Source of the DNA: Methanobrevibacter ruminantium M1
GTDB lineage: Archaea; Methanobacteriota; Methanobacteria; Methanobacteriales; Methanobacteriaceae
Direction of reading: 5' to 3'
Assembly (NCBI RefSeq): GCF_000024185.1
Contig: NC_013790.1
Span: 829,501 to 893,500 of the forward strand
DNA: 64,000 bases
Each line of letters starts with the position of its first letter. Position 1 is the first letter of the stretch. This document shows positions 31,933 through 41,027 of this stretch, piece after piece. The notes under the pieces were generated by a model that was given only the letters and a program-made list of their open reading frames with translations, was not told where the DNA came from and did no database searches. The position numbers and the translations under genes are program-made.

Positions 31933-33771
31933 ATGAAAGGGAATATTCTTAAGAATATTGATGAAATAATTAAATCGGATTTTAAATCAGCATTTTCAAA
32001 TCCAATTGTAGTTATTGTTCTAATAGGCATAATTATCCTTCCTTCCCTTTATGCGGTTTTAAACATTTATGCATGTTGGGATCCTTACGGAAATACTGAT
32101 GAGGTAGTATTTGCCATTGCCAATTTGGATAACGGCTCCACTTTTAAGGGAGACTATATTAACATAGGAAATGAACTTGTCACTGAATTTAAAAATAATA
32201 ACGATTTCAAATGGACATTTGTTTCCGAAGAGAATCTGCGGACGGGAGTTTTTAATGGAACATATTATGCAGGGATAGTCATTCCTAAAAACTTGTCGGA
32301 AAATGTGGTTTCAATTGCGACTGACAATCCTAAGCAGGCAAAATTGGAATATGTTGTGAATGTCAAGACAAATCCTGTAGCTTCTAAACTAACAGATTCT
32401 GCTGCAAACAGAATTTACATGGCATTGAATGCAAAGATAGTTAAAATAATCGATTTGGCAGCTTATGAAAAGTTGGGGGAATTGCAGAAAGGTCTTGCAT
32501 CAGGTTCCCAGCAACTCTCTAGCGGAGGCTATCAGCTTCAATCAGGGTCTGCCCAAATATCTTCAGGTTCCCACCAAGTCTCATCTGGAGCTAAGCAAGT
32601 TAAGGACGGTAAACAGCAGGTTAGCACTGGAGCTGAAACAGTTAAAAGCAAGGCTTCTGATTTGGATGAAGGTGCACAAACTGTTCAAGAGGGCTCAAAT
32701 TATATAAACCAGAAATCTGAAGAACTTCAGCAGGGTTCCGATGAAGTGCAGGCTGCCGCAGACCCATCGCTAATGCCTGATGGCCCTGTAAAAGACTATG
32801 TAGATGCCAGTGTTGAACTTGCAAATGGAAGTGGCGAACTGGCTAAAGGTTCTTCACAGTTAGCAAACGGTTCTGTTCAATTGGCTAACGGTTCTGTTCA
32901 ATTGGCAAATGGTTCTGTTCAATTGGCTGACGGTTCTGTTCAATTGGCGGATGGTTCTGTTCAATTGGCTGACGGTTCAGTAAGTCTTGCAGCTGGAGCT
33001 CAATTGCTTTCAAGTTATGCAGTCCAGGCATTGTTTACTGCATCCTCTTCATTAGGGGCAACAGCAAATGAGCTTGGAAGCGTTACAGGCATTAACAAAA
33101 CACTTCTTGGAAATTATTTGTACGCTCCAATAGCATTGGAAAGGGAAGAAATGTTTTCAGTTCCAGATTATGGTTCTGACATTGCTCCGTTCTATATCGT
33201 ATTGTCAATGTGGGTAGGAGCCATTCTTACCTGTGTAATGCTTAAGACAGGCCTTAGCACCGGTACAAAATATTCCGCTCTTGAGATGTATGGAGGTAAG
33301 CTTGTGATTTTTGTAATCTTAAGCATTTTGCAGGCTTGCGTTACAATAATAGGATGTAATATTTTAGGCATTCATATTGTTAATCTGCCTCTATTCATAT
33401 TCTCTTGCATCTTGGTATCGGTGGTATTTATGATATTGGTCTATTCCATCATATCTGCACTTGGACAAGTTGGAAAAGCTATTGCAGTTGTTCTTTTAGT
33501 GCTTCAGATATCTGCAACCGGGGGAATTTATCCTATTCAGATCATGCATGGATTTTTCCAAACATTATATTCATATATGCCAATGACTTATGGAATTACA
33601 TTGGTTCGTGAAGCCCAATTAGGTACAGTTTGGTCTAATTATTGGCCTGCTTTAGCCATACTTTTTGCAATAGGTATTATTACAGTTATAGTTGCATTGT
33701 TGATTAAGGTAAAAGCGGATAAGGCTTCTCATTACTTTGAAAAACGTTTAGAAGAAAGTGGATTGTTCTAG
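31933..33771 (+). CDS. YhgE/Pip-family membrane protein with ABC-2-type C-terminus
   Basis: A 612-residue membrane protein. One helix near residues 24-42 (NPIVVIVLIGIIILPSLYAV) precedes ACWDPYGNTDEVVFAIANLD, the YhgE/Pip signature. An extracellular domain follows, containing a long repeat region from about 195 to 360 with heptads such as NGSVQLA and DGSVQLA. The C-terminus has about five membrane helices (ILTCVMLKTGL to IITVIVALLIKV) in an ABC-2-like arrangement. Family members include phage infection protein Pip and ESX-type secretion accessory EsaA. No ATPase is adjacent. GGAGATTAGAAG precedes the ATG. Export or cell-surface role is inferred. Confidence 0.85.
   Translation: MKGNILKNIDEIIKSDFKSAFSNPIVVIVLIGIIILPSLYAVLNIYACWDPYGNTDEVVFAIANLDNGSTFKGDYINIGNELVTEFKNNNDFKWTFVSEENLRTGVFNGTYYAGIVIPKNLSENVVSIATDNPKQAKLEYVVNVKTNPVASKLTDSAANRIYMALNAKIVKIIDLAAYEKLGELQKGLASGSQQLSSGGYQLQSGSAQISSGSHQVSSGAKQVKDGKQQVSTGAETVKSKASDLDEGAQTVQEGSNYINQKSEELQQGSDEVQAAADPSLMPDGPVKDYVDASVELANGSGELAKGSSQLANGSVQLANGSVQLANGSVQLADGSVQLADGSVQLADGSVSLAAGAQLLSSYAVQALFTASSSLGATANELGSVTGINKTLLGNYLYAPIALEREEMFSVPDYGSDIAPFYIVLSMWVGAILTCVMLKTGLSTGTKYSALEMYGGKLVIFVILSILQACVTIIGCNILGIHIVNLPLFIFSCILVSVVFMILVYSIISALGQVGKAIAVVLLVLQISATGGIYPIQIMHGFFQTLYSYMPMTYGITLVREAQLGTVWSNYWPALAILFAIGIITVIVALLIKVKADKASHYFEKRLEESGLF
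32868..32985 (+). repeat. 21-bp tandem repeat coding for NGSVQLA heptads
   Basis: GGTTCTGTTCAATTGGC recurs every 21 bases at least five times inside the YhgE-like gene, with only small changes. The near-identity at DNA level suggests recent expansion of the protein repeat rather than old divergence. Confidence 0.85.
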
Positions 33772-34120
33772 TATTTGAATGATTAATCTCTTTCTTTTAC
33801 TTTATTCTTTTTTTCAAGTTCTATTTTTTTAATAAGGTAGGATTTTTATTTATTTTATTATATGAATTCTATTTTTTTTAGTTATTTCATTTCTGAATTT
33901 CAATTTCAGTATCTGTTTTTTGCATTTTAGTATATTTATTCTGCTTCTTGTTTTTCTCTAATTCATTTCAGTATCTAATTTATGCATTTCATCAATCAAA
34001 TCATACCTCTTGTTAATTTGGATAACTATGCATTTATATAGTATTCAACTAAGTAATATTATCTAAAAACAAATGGAATTTCATTATACTTTTAGTAAAA
34101 AATTATTTTGGTGTTAAAAG
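33772..34120. other. AT-rich gap with a TATA box
   Basis: No gene is seen. TTTATATA at 34033-34040 is a good TATA box about 80 bases before the 2TM gene. Further left, ATTTCAGTATCT phrases repeat loosely near 33890-33975. Confidence 0.45.
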
Positions 34121-34396
34121 ATGTATGAAGATAAATTGTATGACAAAGCAGAAAGAAGAGTAGATGAAAAAATTAAGTTTTACCGTCATTTGTACAGCTA
34201 TATTGCTGTTAATGTGATCCTTGCAGTTATTAACCTTATTTTCTTTAAAGGTGACTGGTGGTTCTTATGGGTAAGCCTATTCTGGGGAATCGGTTTAGTC
34301 TCCCATTTTATTAAGACATTTGTAATCTTTAATTATTTTGATGACCATCACAGAGATTCAATGATTGAAAATGAAATGGCAAAAATGAGAAAATAG
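34121..34396 (+). CDS. 2TM domain protein
   Basis: A 91-residue protein of the 2TM family: a charged N-terminus (YDKAERRVDEKIKFYRHLYS), first helix YIAVNVILAVINLIFF, a short loop KGDWWFLW, second helix VSLFWGIGLVSHFIKTFVIF, then a charged tail. In bacteria such domains are often fused to or near LytTR regulators; a LytTR gene lies about 800 bases downstream. GGTGTTAAAAG precedes the ATG. Molecular role unknown. Confidence 0.85.
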   Translation: MYEDKLYDKAERRVDEKIKFYRHLYSYIAVNVILAVINLIFFKGDWWFLWVSLFWGIGLVSHFIKTFVIFNYFDDHHRDSMIENEMAKMRK

Positions 34397-34675
34397 ATTT
34401 TTTAATTTGTTAAATATTTCTTTTATTGTTTTAATGATTATTTTGCAGTTAAATATTTTATTAAATTGATAATTTTGCTTCGATTTTATATATTATTGTT
34501 TTTATATGATCTATTAAAAGTTTTATTTCATTGGCAAGTGCTATAAATTTCAATATTGGACAATCATTCCGATAATTTTTTAAACAATCAAGATAAAAAT
34601 ATCTTTACTTATTTAATATAAGATAAATTTAAGATAAGTTAAAAAATATTAAATAAATGTAAAGAGGTTTTAAAA

Positions 34676-35122
34676 ATGGATAAGAAAATGATTGTTTCAG
34701 TGGCTTTTCTTTTATTGATTTTGGCAGTGGCTTTAGTCTCTGTATTTGATGAAAGCAATAGCTCTGAAAGTAAAGTAAACTTAATCGTTTATTCTGAAGG
34801 CCCAAAGTCCTTATCTGAACTTGTCAATGAAATTAAGACCCAAGACTATTATGAAGGATATGACAATGAGACAGTTGCCTGGATGGAGTCCTTAGGAAAT
34901 AAGAAATTTTATTATGGTGACGGAATAATAGTTATTATGAGCGCAACTGATGCAAGCAAGCTTCCTTCCTTATATGTCACCGATGTAGAGCTTTTTGAGC
35001 ATTTTGAATGTAACGTTTTGGAAAAACGTTCTTTAGGAAATGTAGAGTATCCTAAGGATGTCCTGTATGTCAAGAATGTAAAATACATCGGCGAGGAATA
35101 TGGTAACTTTTCAGGGGCTTAA
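34676..35122 (+). CDS. Membrane-anchored or secreted hypothetical protein
   Basis: A 148-residue protein with an N-terminal hydrophobic segment (MIVSVAFLLLILAVALVSVF) that acts as signal anchor; there is no lipobox cysteine. The outer domain (VNLIVYSEGPKSLSELVNEI, FYYGDGIIVIMSATDASKLP, NVKYIGEEYGN) is not recognised. AGAGGTTTTAAAA precedes the ATG. It is followed in the same direction by the LytTR and DUF3021 genes but with a gap of 90 bases, so co-transcription is uncertain. Confidence 0.55.
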   Translation: MDKKMIVSVAFLLLILAVALVSVFDESNSSESKVNLIVYSEGPKSLSELVNEIKTQDYYEGYDNETVAWMESLGNKKFYYGDGIIVIMSATDASKLPSLYVTDVELFEHFECNVLEKRSLGNVEYPKDVLYVKNVKYIGEEYGNFSGA

Positions 35123-35211
35123 TACAATGATAGTTTATAATTCTAATTGCTAAGCAAAATGGTTCATAATCCTTTAATCTTTTATTTTTTAATTTAAATT
35201 GTGGTATTGAT

Positions 35212-35673
35212 ATGAAAGTACAGTTATTCGTTTCGAAAGATCTTGAAGAGCCCTATGCTGAGATTTATACTGATAACTTAACAGATAATATTCAAAAGGC
35301 TATGGTTCTTTTGGAAAATGATGAATCAGATGATGATGTGGATGAGGGCAATTCAATCCTTGCAGTTAAGAAGGGGTCCGACATTGTCCTTTTAGACTTT
35401 GAAGACATTTTCATGATAAAGGTTGAAGACAAGCAGACTAAGGTCTTCTCTCAAAATGCAGAATACTCAATCAAGAAGCCCCTTTATCAGATTGAAGAAA
35501 GCCTTGATTCTGATTTTGTTCGCATTTCAAAATCCACAATTGTCAATTTAAGAAAGATAAAGAGAGTGGCTCCTTCATTAAGAGGAATGATGTTTATAGA
35601 ATTGAAGAATGGCTTGAAGGACAATATTTCCAGAAAATATTTAACAGATTTCAAAAAGGCTTTAGACCTATGA
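35212..35673 (+). CDS. LytTR-domain transcriptional regulator
   Basis: A 153-residue regulator without a receiver domain. The LytTR DNA-binding domain covers about residues 55-150: ILAVKKGSDIVLLDFEDIFM, TKVFSQNAEYSIKKPLYQIE, FVRISKSTIVNLRKIKRVAP, and MFIELKNGLKDNISRKYLTD, the last being the family's closing motif. Such LytTR-only proteins are usually encoded with a DUF3021 membrane protein, as here (35687), and are thought to work together in autoregulation. GGTATTGAT precedes the ATG. Confidence 0.9.
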   Translation: MKVQLFVSKDLEEPYAEIYTDNLTDNIQKAMVLLENDESDDDVDEGNSILAVKKGSDIVLLDFEDIFMIKVEDKQTKVFSQNAEYSIKKPLYQIEESLDSDFVRISKSTIVNLRKIKRVAPSLRGMMFIELKNGLKDNISRKYLTDFKKALDL

Positions 35674-35686
35674 TAATGGTGATTTT

Positions 35687-36124
35687 ATGAAAATGGAGAT
35701 TATTAAAAGGATTGGGATTGGAGCATTTGTAGGATGTTTTGTAGTGATGCTTGTCATGGTGCTTGGAACATATAGCCTTGGTCCGCAGAACGTCAGCTTT
35801 TCCGGAACTGAAATCATTAATGCATTCTTCGGATCAATAGTTGTAGGATGGGCATTTGCCTTCAGCGGACTCATTTATGAAAAAGAGGACATTCCATTAC
35901 CTATTCAAGTCATTTTCCAAATGGTAATCGGATTGGGAACCCTATTTGCTGTAGCAGTCTATTTAGGCTGGATGCCTATTAGCTTAGGCATAGGGCCTAT
36001 AATTACTTGGATAGTTATTGCAATTGCCTTTGCTGCAGTCTTCTGGCTAGGATTTTACTTATATTACACATTCCTAGCAAGGGACATTAATAAAAAGATA
36101 GAATTATCTAATGATTTTGATTAA
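35687..36124 (+). CDS. DUF3021 family membrane protein
   Basis: A 145-residue protein with four membrane helices: IGIGAFVGCFVVMLVMVLGT, ITNAFFGSIVVGWAFAFSGL-like second helix, VIFQMVIGLGTLFAVAVYLG and IITWIVIAIAFAAVFWLGFY. The order and the LytTR partner 13 bases upstream identify DUF3021. The pair resembles the litR-type LytTR/membrane inhibitor systems of bacteria, in which the membrane protein holds the regulator inactive; this mechanism is inferred here. GGTGATTTT precedes the ATG. Confidence 0.85.
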   Translation: MKMEIIKRIGIGAFVGCFVVMLVMVLGTYSLGPQNVSFSGTEIINAFFGSIVVGWAFAFSGLIYEKEDIPLPIQVIFQMVIGLGTLFAVAVYLGWMPISLGIGPIITWIVIAIAFAAVFWLGFYLYYTFLARDINKKIELSNDFD

Positions 36125-36149
36125 TTCTATTTATTCTTTCTTTTTTTTT

Positions 36150-36172
36150 AAAGGGAGTTTTTTAACTCTTTA
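36150..36172 (+). terminator. Weak terminator hairpin after the LytTR-DUF3021 pair
   Basis: GGGAGTT and AACTCTT pair (with G-T pairs) around TTTT and are followed by TATTTCTTTTATTTTTA. Confidence 0.35.
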
Positions 36173-36376
36173 TTTCTTTTATTTTTATTATTTTTTTATT
36201 TATTTTCTATTTTTATTTCATTGTTTTATTTTAATCATTGTTTTTTCTTTATTTTTGATTATTGCTTTATAATAGGATATTGGGAATGTTTTCATCATTC
36301 TTTTTGTTTCGATAATTATGACTGCTTTTTAAGAATTTAAATAAAAATATATAAAACTTAATTTAAATTAAATAGT

Positions 36377-37516
36377 ATGAAGACTATAGTAAATGGTTTA
36401 ATTCTAAAAGGATTAGAATTAGAAGCAAAAAAGGAAAACATCCTCATTGATGACGATGGAACTATCTTAGAAATATCTAAAGAGGTTAAAGAAGGAGAAA
36501 TTATCGATGCAGATAATAAGATAGTCTGTCCTAGGTTCTTAAATGCCCATACTCATATTGGAGATAGTATAATCAAGGATGAAGGGGAAGGATTATCCCT
36601 TGATGAAGTGGTAAAGCCACCTCATGGAATCAAGCATGTCGCCCTTGAATCAGCTGATGACGATGTTTTGATTGAAGCCATGAGAGAGTCCATGTGGGAT
36701 ATGTACAATATGGGAGTAAGCCATTTTATCGACTACCGTGAAGGTGGATTGGATGGAGTAAAGCTTCTAAAGGAAGCTGCTAAGGACATTCCAATCACTC
36801 CAATAATACTTGCCCGAGACAGCTCCTTCTATGGGGAGGATGCAAATTATCATATGGTTAAGATGGCCCTTAAGAAATTGCTAAAGGAATCCGACGGCAT
36901 AGGATTAAGCGGCTTTGGTGAAATCAGCACAACTGTTGCTGAGATTATCTGTGAAAGGTGTGAAAGGGAGGATAAGATATCTTCTATCCATGTAGCTGAA
37001 AATGAGCTCAATCAGATTGCCTCTCTTGAAAAGACTGGAAAGAGCGAGCCTCAAAGGGCATTTGAAGCTGGATTCAATCAGATAGTACATATGACCAATC
37101 CTAAAAATGATGATGTCGAATTGCTAGCAAGGTCTGATTCATCACTTACTGTATGTCCTCGCTCAAATGGAGCATTGGCTGTTGGGGTTGTTCCTCTTTA
37201 TGAAATCTTAAATAAAGGAGTTCGTCCCCTCATTGGAACAGACAATATAATGATAAATTCACCAAATATGTTTAGGGAGTTGGAATTTACATTAAAGATA
37301 ATGAAAGGAGTTTCTAGAAATCACATAGATGCTAGAGAAATATTAAAAATGGCTACCACTAATGCAGATTCAAGCATTTCTAATCTGCCTATTGATAAGT
37401 CATATATTGGAGAAGGCCAAAAGGCCGAACTCATGATTGTAAATAAGAAGTCAAATAACCCTTATTTGAGTTTGATCAATCGAACAGAAGCTAATGACAT
37501 TGTTAAAATAATCTAA
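36377..37516 (+). CDS. Amidohydrolase family protein
   Basis: A 379-residue metal-dependent hydrolase of the cytosine/adenosine deaminase superfamily. FLNAHTHIGDSI carries the H-x-H metal site, ISSIHVAENELNQ a third histidine, FNQIVHMTN a fourth and GTDNIMINSPNMF the metal-binding aspartate. The sequence VTVCPRSN-like segment LTVCPRSNGALAVG is typical of the ATZ/TRZ group. The substrate is unknown; methanogen relatives are annotated only as amidohydrolases. The ATG has no Shine-Dalgarno site and lies close behind a TATA-like AAATATATAAAA, so the transcript is probably leaderless. Confidence 0.85.
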   Translation: MKTIVNGLILKGLELEAKKENILIDDDGTILEISKEVKEGEIIDADNKIVCPRFLNAHTHIGDSIIKDEGEGLSLDEVVKPPHGIKHVALESADDDVLIEAMRESMWDMYNMGVSHFIDYREGGLDGVKLLKEAAKDIPITPIILARDSSFYGEDANYHMVKMALKKLLKESDGIGLSGFGEISTTVAEIICERCEREDKISSIHVAENELNQIASLEKTGKSEPQRAFEAGFNQIVHMTNPKNDDVELLARSDSSLTVCPRSNGALAVGVVPLYEILNKGVRPLIGTDNIMINSPNMFRELEFTLKIMKGVSRNHIDAREILKMATTNADSSISNLPIDKSYIGEGQKAELMIVNKKSNNPYLSLINRTEANDIVKII

Positions 37517-38108
37517 TTGGCTTATTGCAATTATTTCTTTCTTATTCTCTTTTTATTTTTCTATTTTTGGGTATTTTTTTTTCTTTTCTCTCTTTTTTAT
37601 TTTTCTATTTTTGGTTATTTTTTTCTTTTTTCTCTTTTTATTTAACAGTTTCAAATCAATTTTTACTTTTCCAAGTTATCATTTTGTAATATTTTTTAAA
37701 AAAATAAAACAATATTGTAAATTATTTTTTTATTTTTTTATTAAGACAATCAAAATTCCTAGTTTTTTAGAGAAATTTCAACAAAAATTTTTAAAAAAAT
37801 ACTAAATTATTTAAATAATGATTTATAAATTATTAATTGTTATTAATTTTATAGAAATTTTCAGATTTTTAAAACAATCTTCGTTTTATGATTTTTATAA
37901 AATTAACTATCTATTGATGAATGGCAATGAAGATTATAATAATCCTTAAAGATTATTAGTGTGGCAGGAATAAATTCATTAAGAGATTTAAATTTTCATT
38001 ATTTGTAATAAAAAAAGTATTTCATTAAAAGATTTAAATTTTCATTGATAGAGATTATTAATTAATATTCAAGATTATTAAATGATTTTAACCTTAGAGG
38101 TGTTTTAG
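37517..38108. other. AT-rich gap with imperfect repeats
   Basis: No gene is supported. TATTTTTCTATTTTTGG recurs at 37555 and 37598, and AGATTTAAATTTTCATT occurs at 37985 and 38030. An open phenylalanine-rich frame near 37611 reflects base composition. Confidence 0.5.
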
Positions 38109-38984
38109 ATGATTGTAAAAGATGTTGCATCTACAGATGTTATTCATGTTACAGTTCCTGGAAGCCGTGATGAAGCATTACGTATCATGAAAAAAGAAGA
38201 TGTGTCTGTAGTGCCTGTTATTAAGAAAGAGACTGGAAAATTAGTCGGTATATTAACTCGTTCTGATATGATTACCAATCCAGATGAAGAGCAAATCGCT
38301 ATGTTGATGACTAGAAATTTGATTACTGCAAAAATGGATGACGAATTGTCCACTGTTGCTGAAAAGATGGTAACAAACGATATCAGAAGAGTCCCTGTAA
38401 TTAATGATGATGATGAATTGGTTGGAATTGTAACCAGCTTTGATATAGTTTCCCTTGCTATTGCAGATATGGGAATCAAGGACCCTGTTGAAAATTATAT
38501 GATCAAGACCATTCCTTCAACATGGGATGAGACTCCTTTGAATGTCGCTTTTGAAGTCATGAAGTTCTTTGGATTAAAATCCGTCATAGGATTAAACTCC
38601 AACAACAAGATGACCGGTATCCTAACTGAAACAGATTTCATTGCAGAAAGCGAAATCATATCTGAAAGAACTGAGCACAGCTCTTCTGTAGGTACCGAAG
38701 GGGACAAATGGTCCTGGGACAGTACCAGCGTTTTATACATTGAGAAAAACCATCTTAAGTTTACTGACAAGGTATTTAAGGACGTTGCATCCGGTGATGT
38801 TGTAACTGCAAATACCAAGACAAAAGTTTCAGTATGCACTGAAAAGATGAAATCTCTTGATGTGGAACAATTGCCTGTTCTTGGAATAGAAGGAGAACTT
38901 GTCGGTTTAGTAAGGGCAAGTGATTTAATTAAAAGCTTTATTATAGGCTTTAATTTTTCTTTTTCTTTTATTTTTACTTTTTAG
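38109..38984 (+). CDS. Protein with four CBS domains
   Basis: A 291-residue protein of four CBS motifs in tandem: DEALRIMKKEDVSVVPVI with KLVGILTRSDMI, LSTVAEKMVTNDIRRVPVI with ELVGIVTSFDIV, LNVAFEVMKFFGLKSVIGL with KMTGILTETDFI, and VSVCTEKMKSLDVEQLPVL with ELVGLVRASDLI. Such proteins sense adenine nucleotides or SAM and act as regulators in methanogens. The last 15 residues (IIGFNFSFSFIFTF) are not CBS sequence and look like translated AT-rich spacer beyond the usual stop. AGAGGTGTTTTAG precedes the ATG. Confidence 0.9.
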   Translation: MIVKDVASTDVIHVTVPGSRDEALRIMKKEDVSVVPVIKKETGKLVGILTRSDMITNPDEEQIAMLMTRNLITAKMDDELSTVAEKMVTNDIRRVPVINDDDELVGIVTSFDIVSLAIADMGIKDPVENYMIKTIPSTWDETPLNVAFEVMKFFGLKSVIGLNSNNKMTGILTETDFIAESEIISERTEHSSSVGTEGDKWSWDSTSVLYIEKNHLKFTDKVFKDVASGDVVTANTKTKVSVCTEKMKSLDVEQLPVLGIEGELVGLVRASDLIKSFIIGFNFSFSFIFTF

Positions 38985-39133
38985 TTTTTTATCTTTATTT
39001 TGGTTATTTTTCAGTTAATTTTTATGGAATGCTTATTTTATTTGATTTTCATAATTGTTTTATATCTTACAAACGGTTAATCAAATTATTTATATTCTTT
39101 TTTTGTCTTAGAAACAGTTGTTCTAATTATTAA

Positions 39134-40213
39134 TTAAAATGGTTTTGCTCTCCTTATTAAAGGCAAGATCTTAACTAAAGACTCTTTAGCATCTTCCTTG
39201 TTTTTATTATTCTCAATGCTAATCTTACCATCTCTAAATATTTTAGACTCTTTTTTATCTATTTTTAATTTTATGTATCCTATCTCTTCAATTGTTTGAA
39301 TATCTGATATAAATTCATTATCTGCTTCATTGATTACTTTTCCTGTTTTGGAAATTTCAATGTCAAATGGCAGTTTCTTTCTAAGAATTAGATTTTCCTT
39401 TCCCTTTTGAAGCTCTGAATCTAAAATAAGCTCTTCCTCATCTTCAGTGAAATCAATGTTTAATAATATCTTATCATACTGTGCTTCTTTTAGCTCATTG
39501 AATATGATCTCTAGTTTTTCTTTATCCAATATCTTCTTTGAATCATTATTTCCTAATTCAATGGTGGCTATGTTCTTTTCTTCCCTAAGCTTTACTACAT
39601 CAGCACCTATAGTACTTTTAATAAACCCTTCACAGTAGTCAATCCTGTTTACCTTGTCCTCTGTAACTGTTTCATTTGCCTTCACCCTAGTTGCAAGACA
39701 GGTTGTTGACTTTGAATATTCAATATCATTCTCTTCAAGGAAATCATGAATTTCATAGCTTTCAAGATTGGCATCTATGAGGGGACTTTCAATCCCATTT
39801 GCATATTTCATTAGGATGCCTGGTCTGTCGTGGATAAGGTCTGTTATATTATTTCCATCTATGATAATATCGTATCCTCTTTCATTAGCCACTTGTTTAA
39901 TTGAACCATACATCAATCTTCTGCATGTTAGACATCTTTGTGGAGTATTATGTGCCACATCATATATCATTAAGAAACTATTTTCTATAATTTCGTGTTT
40001 TATTCCAAGTTCATCTGCACGTCTTTTAGCAAATTCCAAAAATCCCTCTGGAAAGATCTGGTTGTCATATGTGATTGCAAGCACATCACAGTCTGACTCT
40101 TTTGCAAGGTATGCAAGGAGGGTGCTGTCTGCACCTGCTGAGAATGCTAAGGCTATCTTTTTGTAATCTTTTAGGATCTGTTTTACTTTTTCTATTTTTG
40201 GATTGGCTTTCAT
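39134..40213 (-). CDS. LarE-like ATP-dependent sulfur transferase with C-terminal extension
   Basis: A 359-residue PP-loop ATP pyrophosphatase. LAFSAGADSTLLAY is the PP-loop, with alanine in place of the usual first glycine of SGGxDS. PQRCLTCRRLMY and STTCLATRV match LarE, and C172 aligns with the sacrificial cysteine that donates sulfur in Lactobacillus LarE. About 100 extra C-terminal residues (KLPFDIEISKTGKVINEADN onward) are not in LarE. GAGGAAAACT precedes the ATG at 40213. It lies downstream of ycaO-tfuA on the same strand, 172 bases after tfuA, which suggests a sulfur-delivery role; no larA, larB or larC is in the window. Confidence 0.8.
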   Translation of the reverse strand: MKANPKIEKVKQILKDYKKIALAFSAGADSTLLAYLAKESDCDVLAITYDNQIFPEGFLEFAKRRADELGIKHEIIENSFLMIYDVAHNTPQRCLTCRRLMYGSIKQVANERGYDIIIDGNNITDLIHDRPGILMKYANGIESPLIDANLESYEIHDFLEENDIEYSKSTTCLATRVKANETVTEDKVNRIDYCEGFIKSTIGADVVKLREEKNIATIELGNNDSKKILDKEKLEIIFNELKEAQYDKILLNIDFTEDEEELILDSELQKGKENLILRKKLPFDIEISKTGKVINEADNEFISDIQTIEEIGYIKLKIDKKESKIFRDGKISIENNKNKEDAKESLVKILPLIRRAKPF

Positions 40214-40385
40214 AGTTTTCCTCAAATTGATTTATAAAAAAATTTTATTATTCATTTTTCCTAATCAATTTTTCTCACTGTCTTTCTTATTAATTTCTAT
40301 GGGTAAATAATAAATTAACAATTGTTATATAATTTATATTATTTAAATTTTTCTATGAATTTTAAAAATTGAATATAAAAATAAT

Positions 40386-41027
40386 CTATTCTTCTTCAGA
40401 AATGGATTTAATGTACTCTAGAGCTTCTATTGCATCCAGATATTTGATGTCCTTTTCCTTTAGGATAAAATCAATAAGCTTGGTTTTCTTTTCATCTTCC
40501 ATTTCCACTTTAGAGAATATGTATTGGTATGACCTTTTTGGATAATAGATGTCCTTAGCAATATTATGGATGTATTCTTTATCCTCTTCGCTTATTATTT
40601 CCTCTTTCACAGCCAAATCAAGCTTGTAGTCAATGTTTACAAGGGCTTCGGAGATTGGCACATTTCTCTCGGGGTCAAAGCTGAGGGCCACATCATCATC
40701 TGATGTGATTTTTCCGCTTCTGTATGCTTTATAGACATATCCTATTCCAATCATTCCAAGGTCATCCAGTTCGGAAGCTCTAAGGGCACCCATACTGCTT
40801 GCTCCAACTACAGTGATTCCCATTTTCAAGGCTTTCATGATCTCCTTATGGGCAACTGCAGGGGTGTGGTGGAAGACTCCATCTATAATTCCTATTATGT
40901 CTGGCTTTTCGCTGATTGCCTTTAATATGTCTCCCCTTTTAACTGGAGTTCTATAATCCGCATCTAAGATGGTTTTAGCTTCTTCCTCTTGAATGGATAA
41001 TCCTAAATAAACTATGATCTTTGTCAT
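40386..41027 (-). CDS. tfuA: TfuA-like protein, partner of YcaO
   Basis: With YcaO it makes the peptide thioamide (thioglycine) in the active-site region of methyl-coenzyme M reductase McrA in methanogens. The 213-residue protein has the TfuA core: KIIVYLGLSIQEEEAKTILD, RGDILKAISEKPDIIGIIDG, VFHHTPAVAHKEIMKALKMG and VVGASSMGALRASELDDLGM. TfuA is thought to deliver or activate sulfide for YcaO. The ATG overlaps the ycaO stop (TAATG), so the two are translationally coupled. Confidence 0.93.
   Translation of the reverse strand: MTKIIVYLGLSIQEEEAKTILDADYRTPVKRGDILKAISEKPDIIGIIDGVFHHTPAVAHKEIMKALKMGITVVGASSMGALRASELDDLGMIGIGYVYKAYRSGKITSDDDVALSFDPERNVPISEALVNIDYKLDLAVKEEIISEEDKEYIHNIAKDIYYPKRSYQYIFSKVEMEDEKKTKLIDFILKEKDIKYLDAIEALEYIKSISEEE

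Noticed and set aside
37611-37805. 64-codon F-rich open frame
   Set aside because: Same compositional cause; it overlaps imperfect repeats in a gap.
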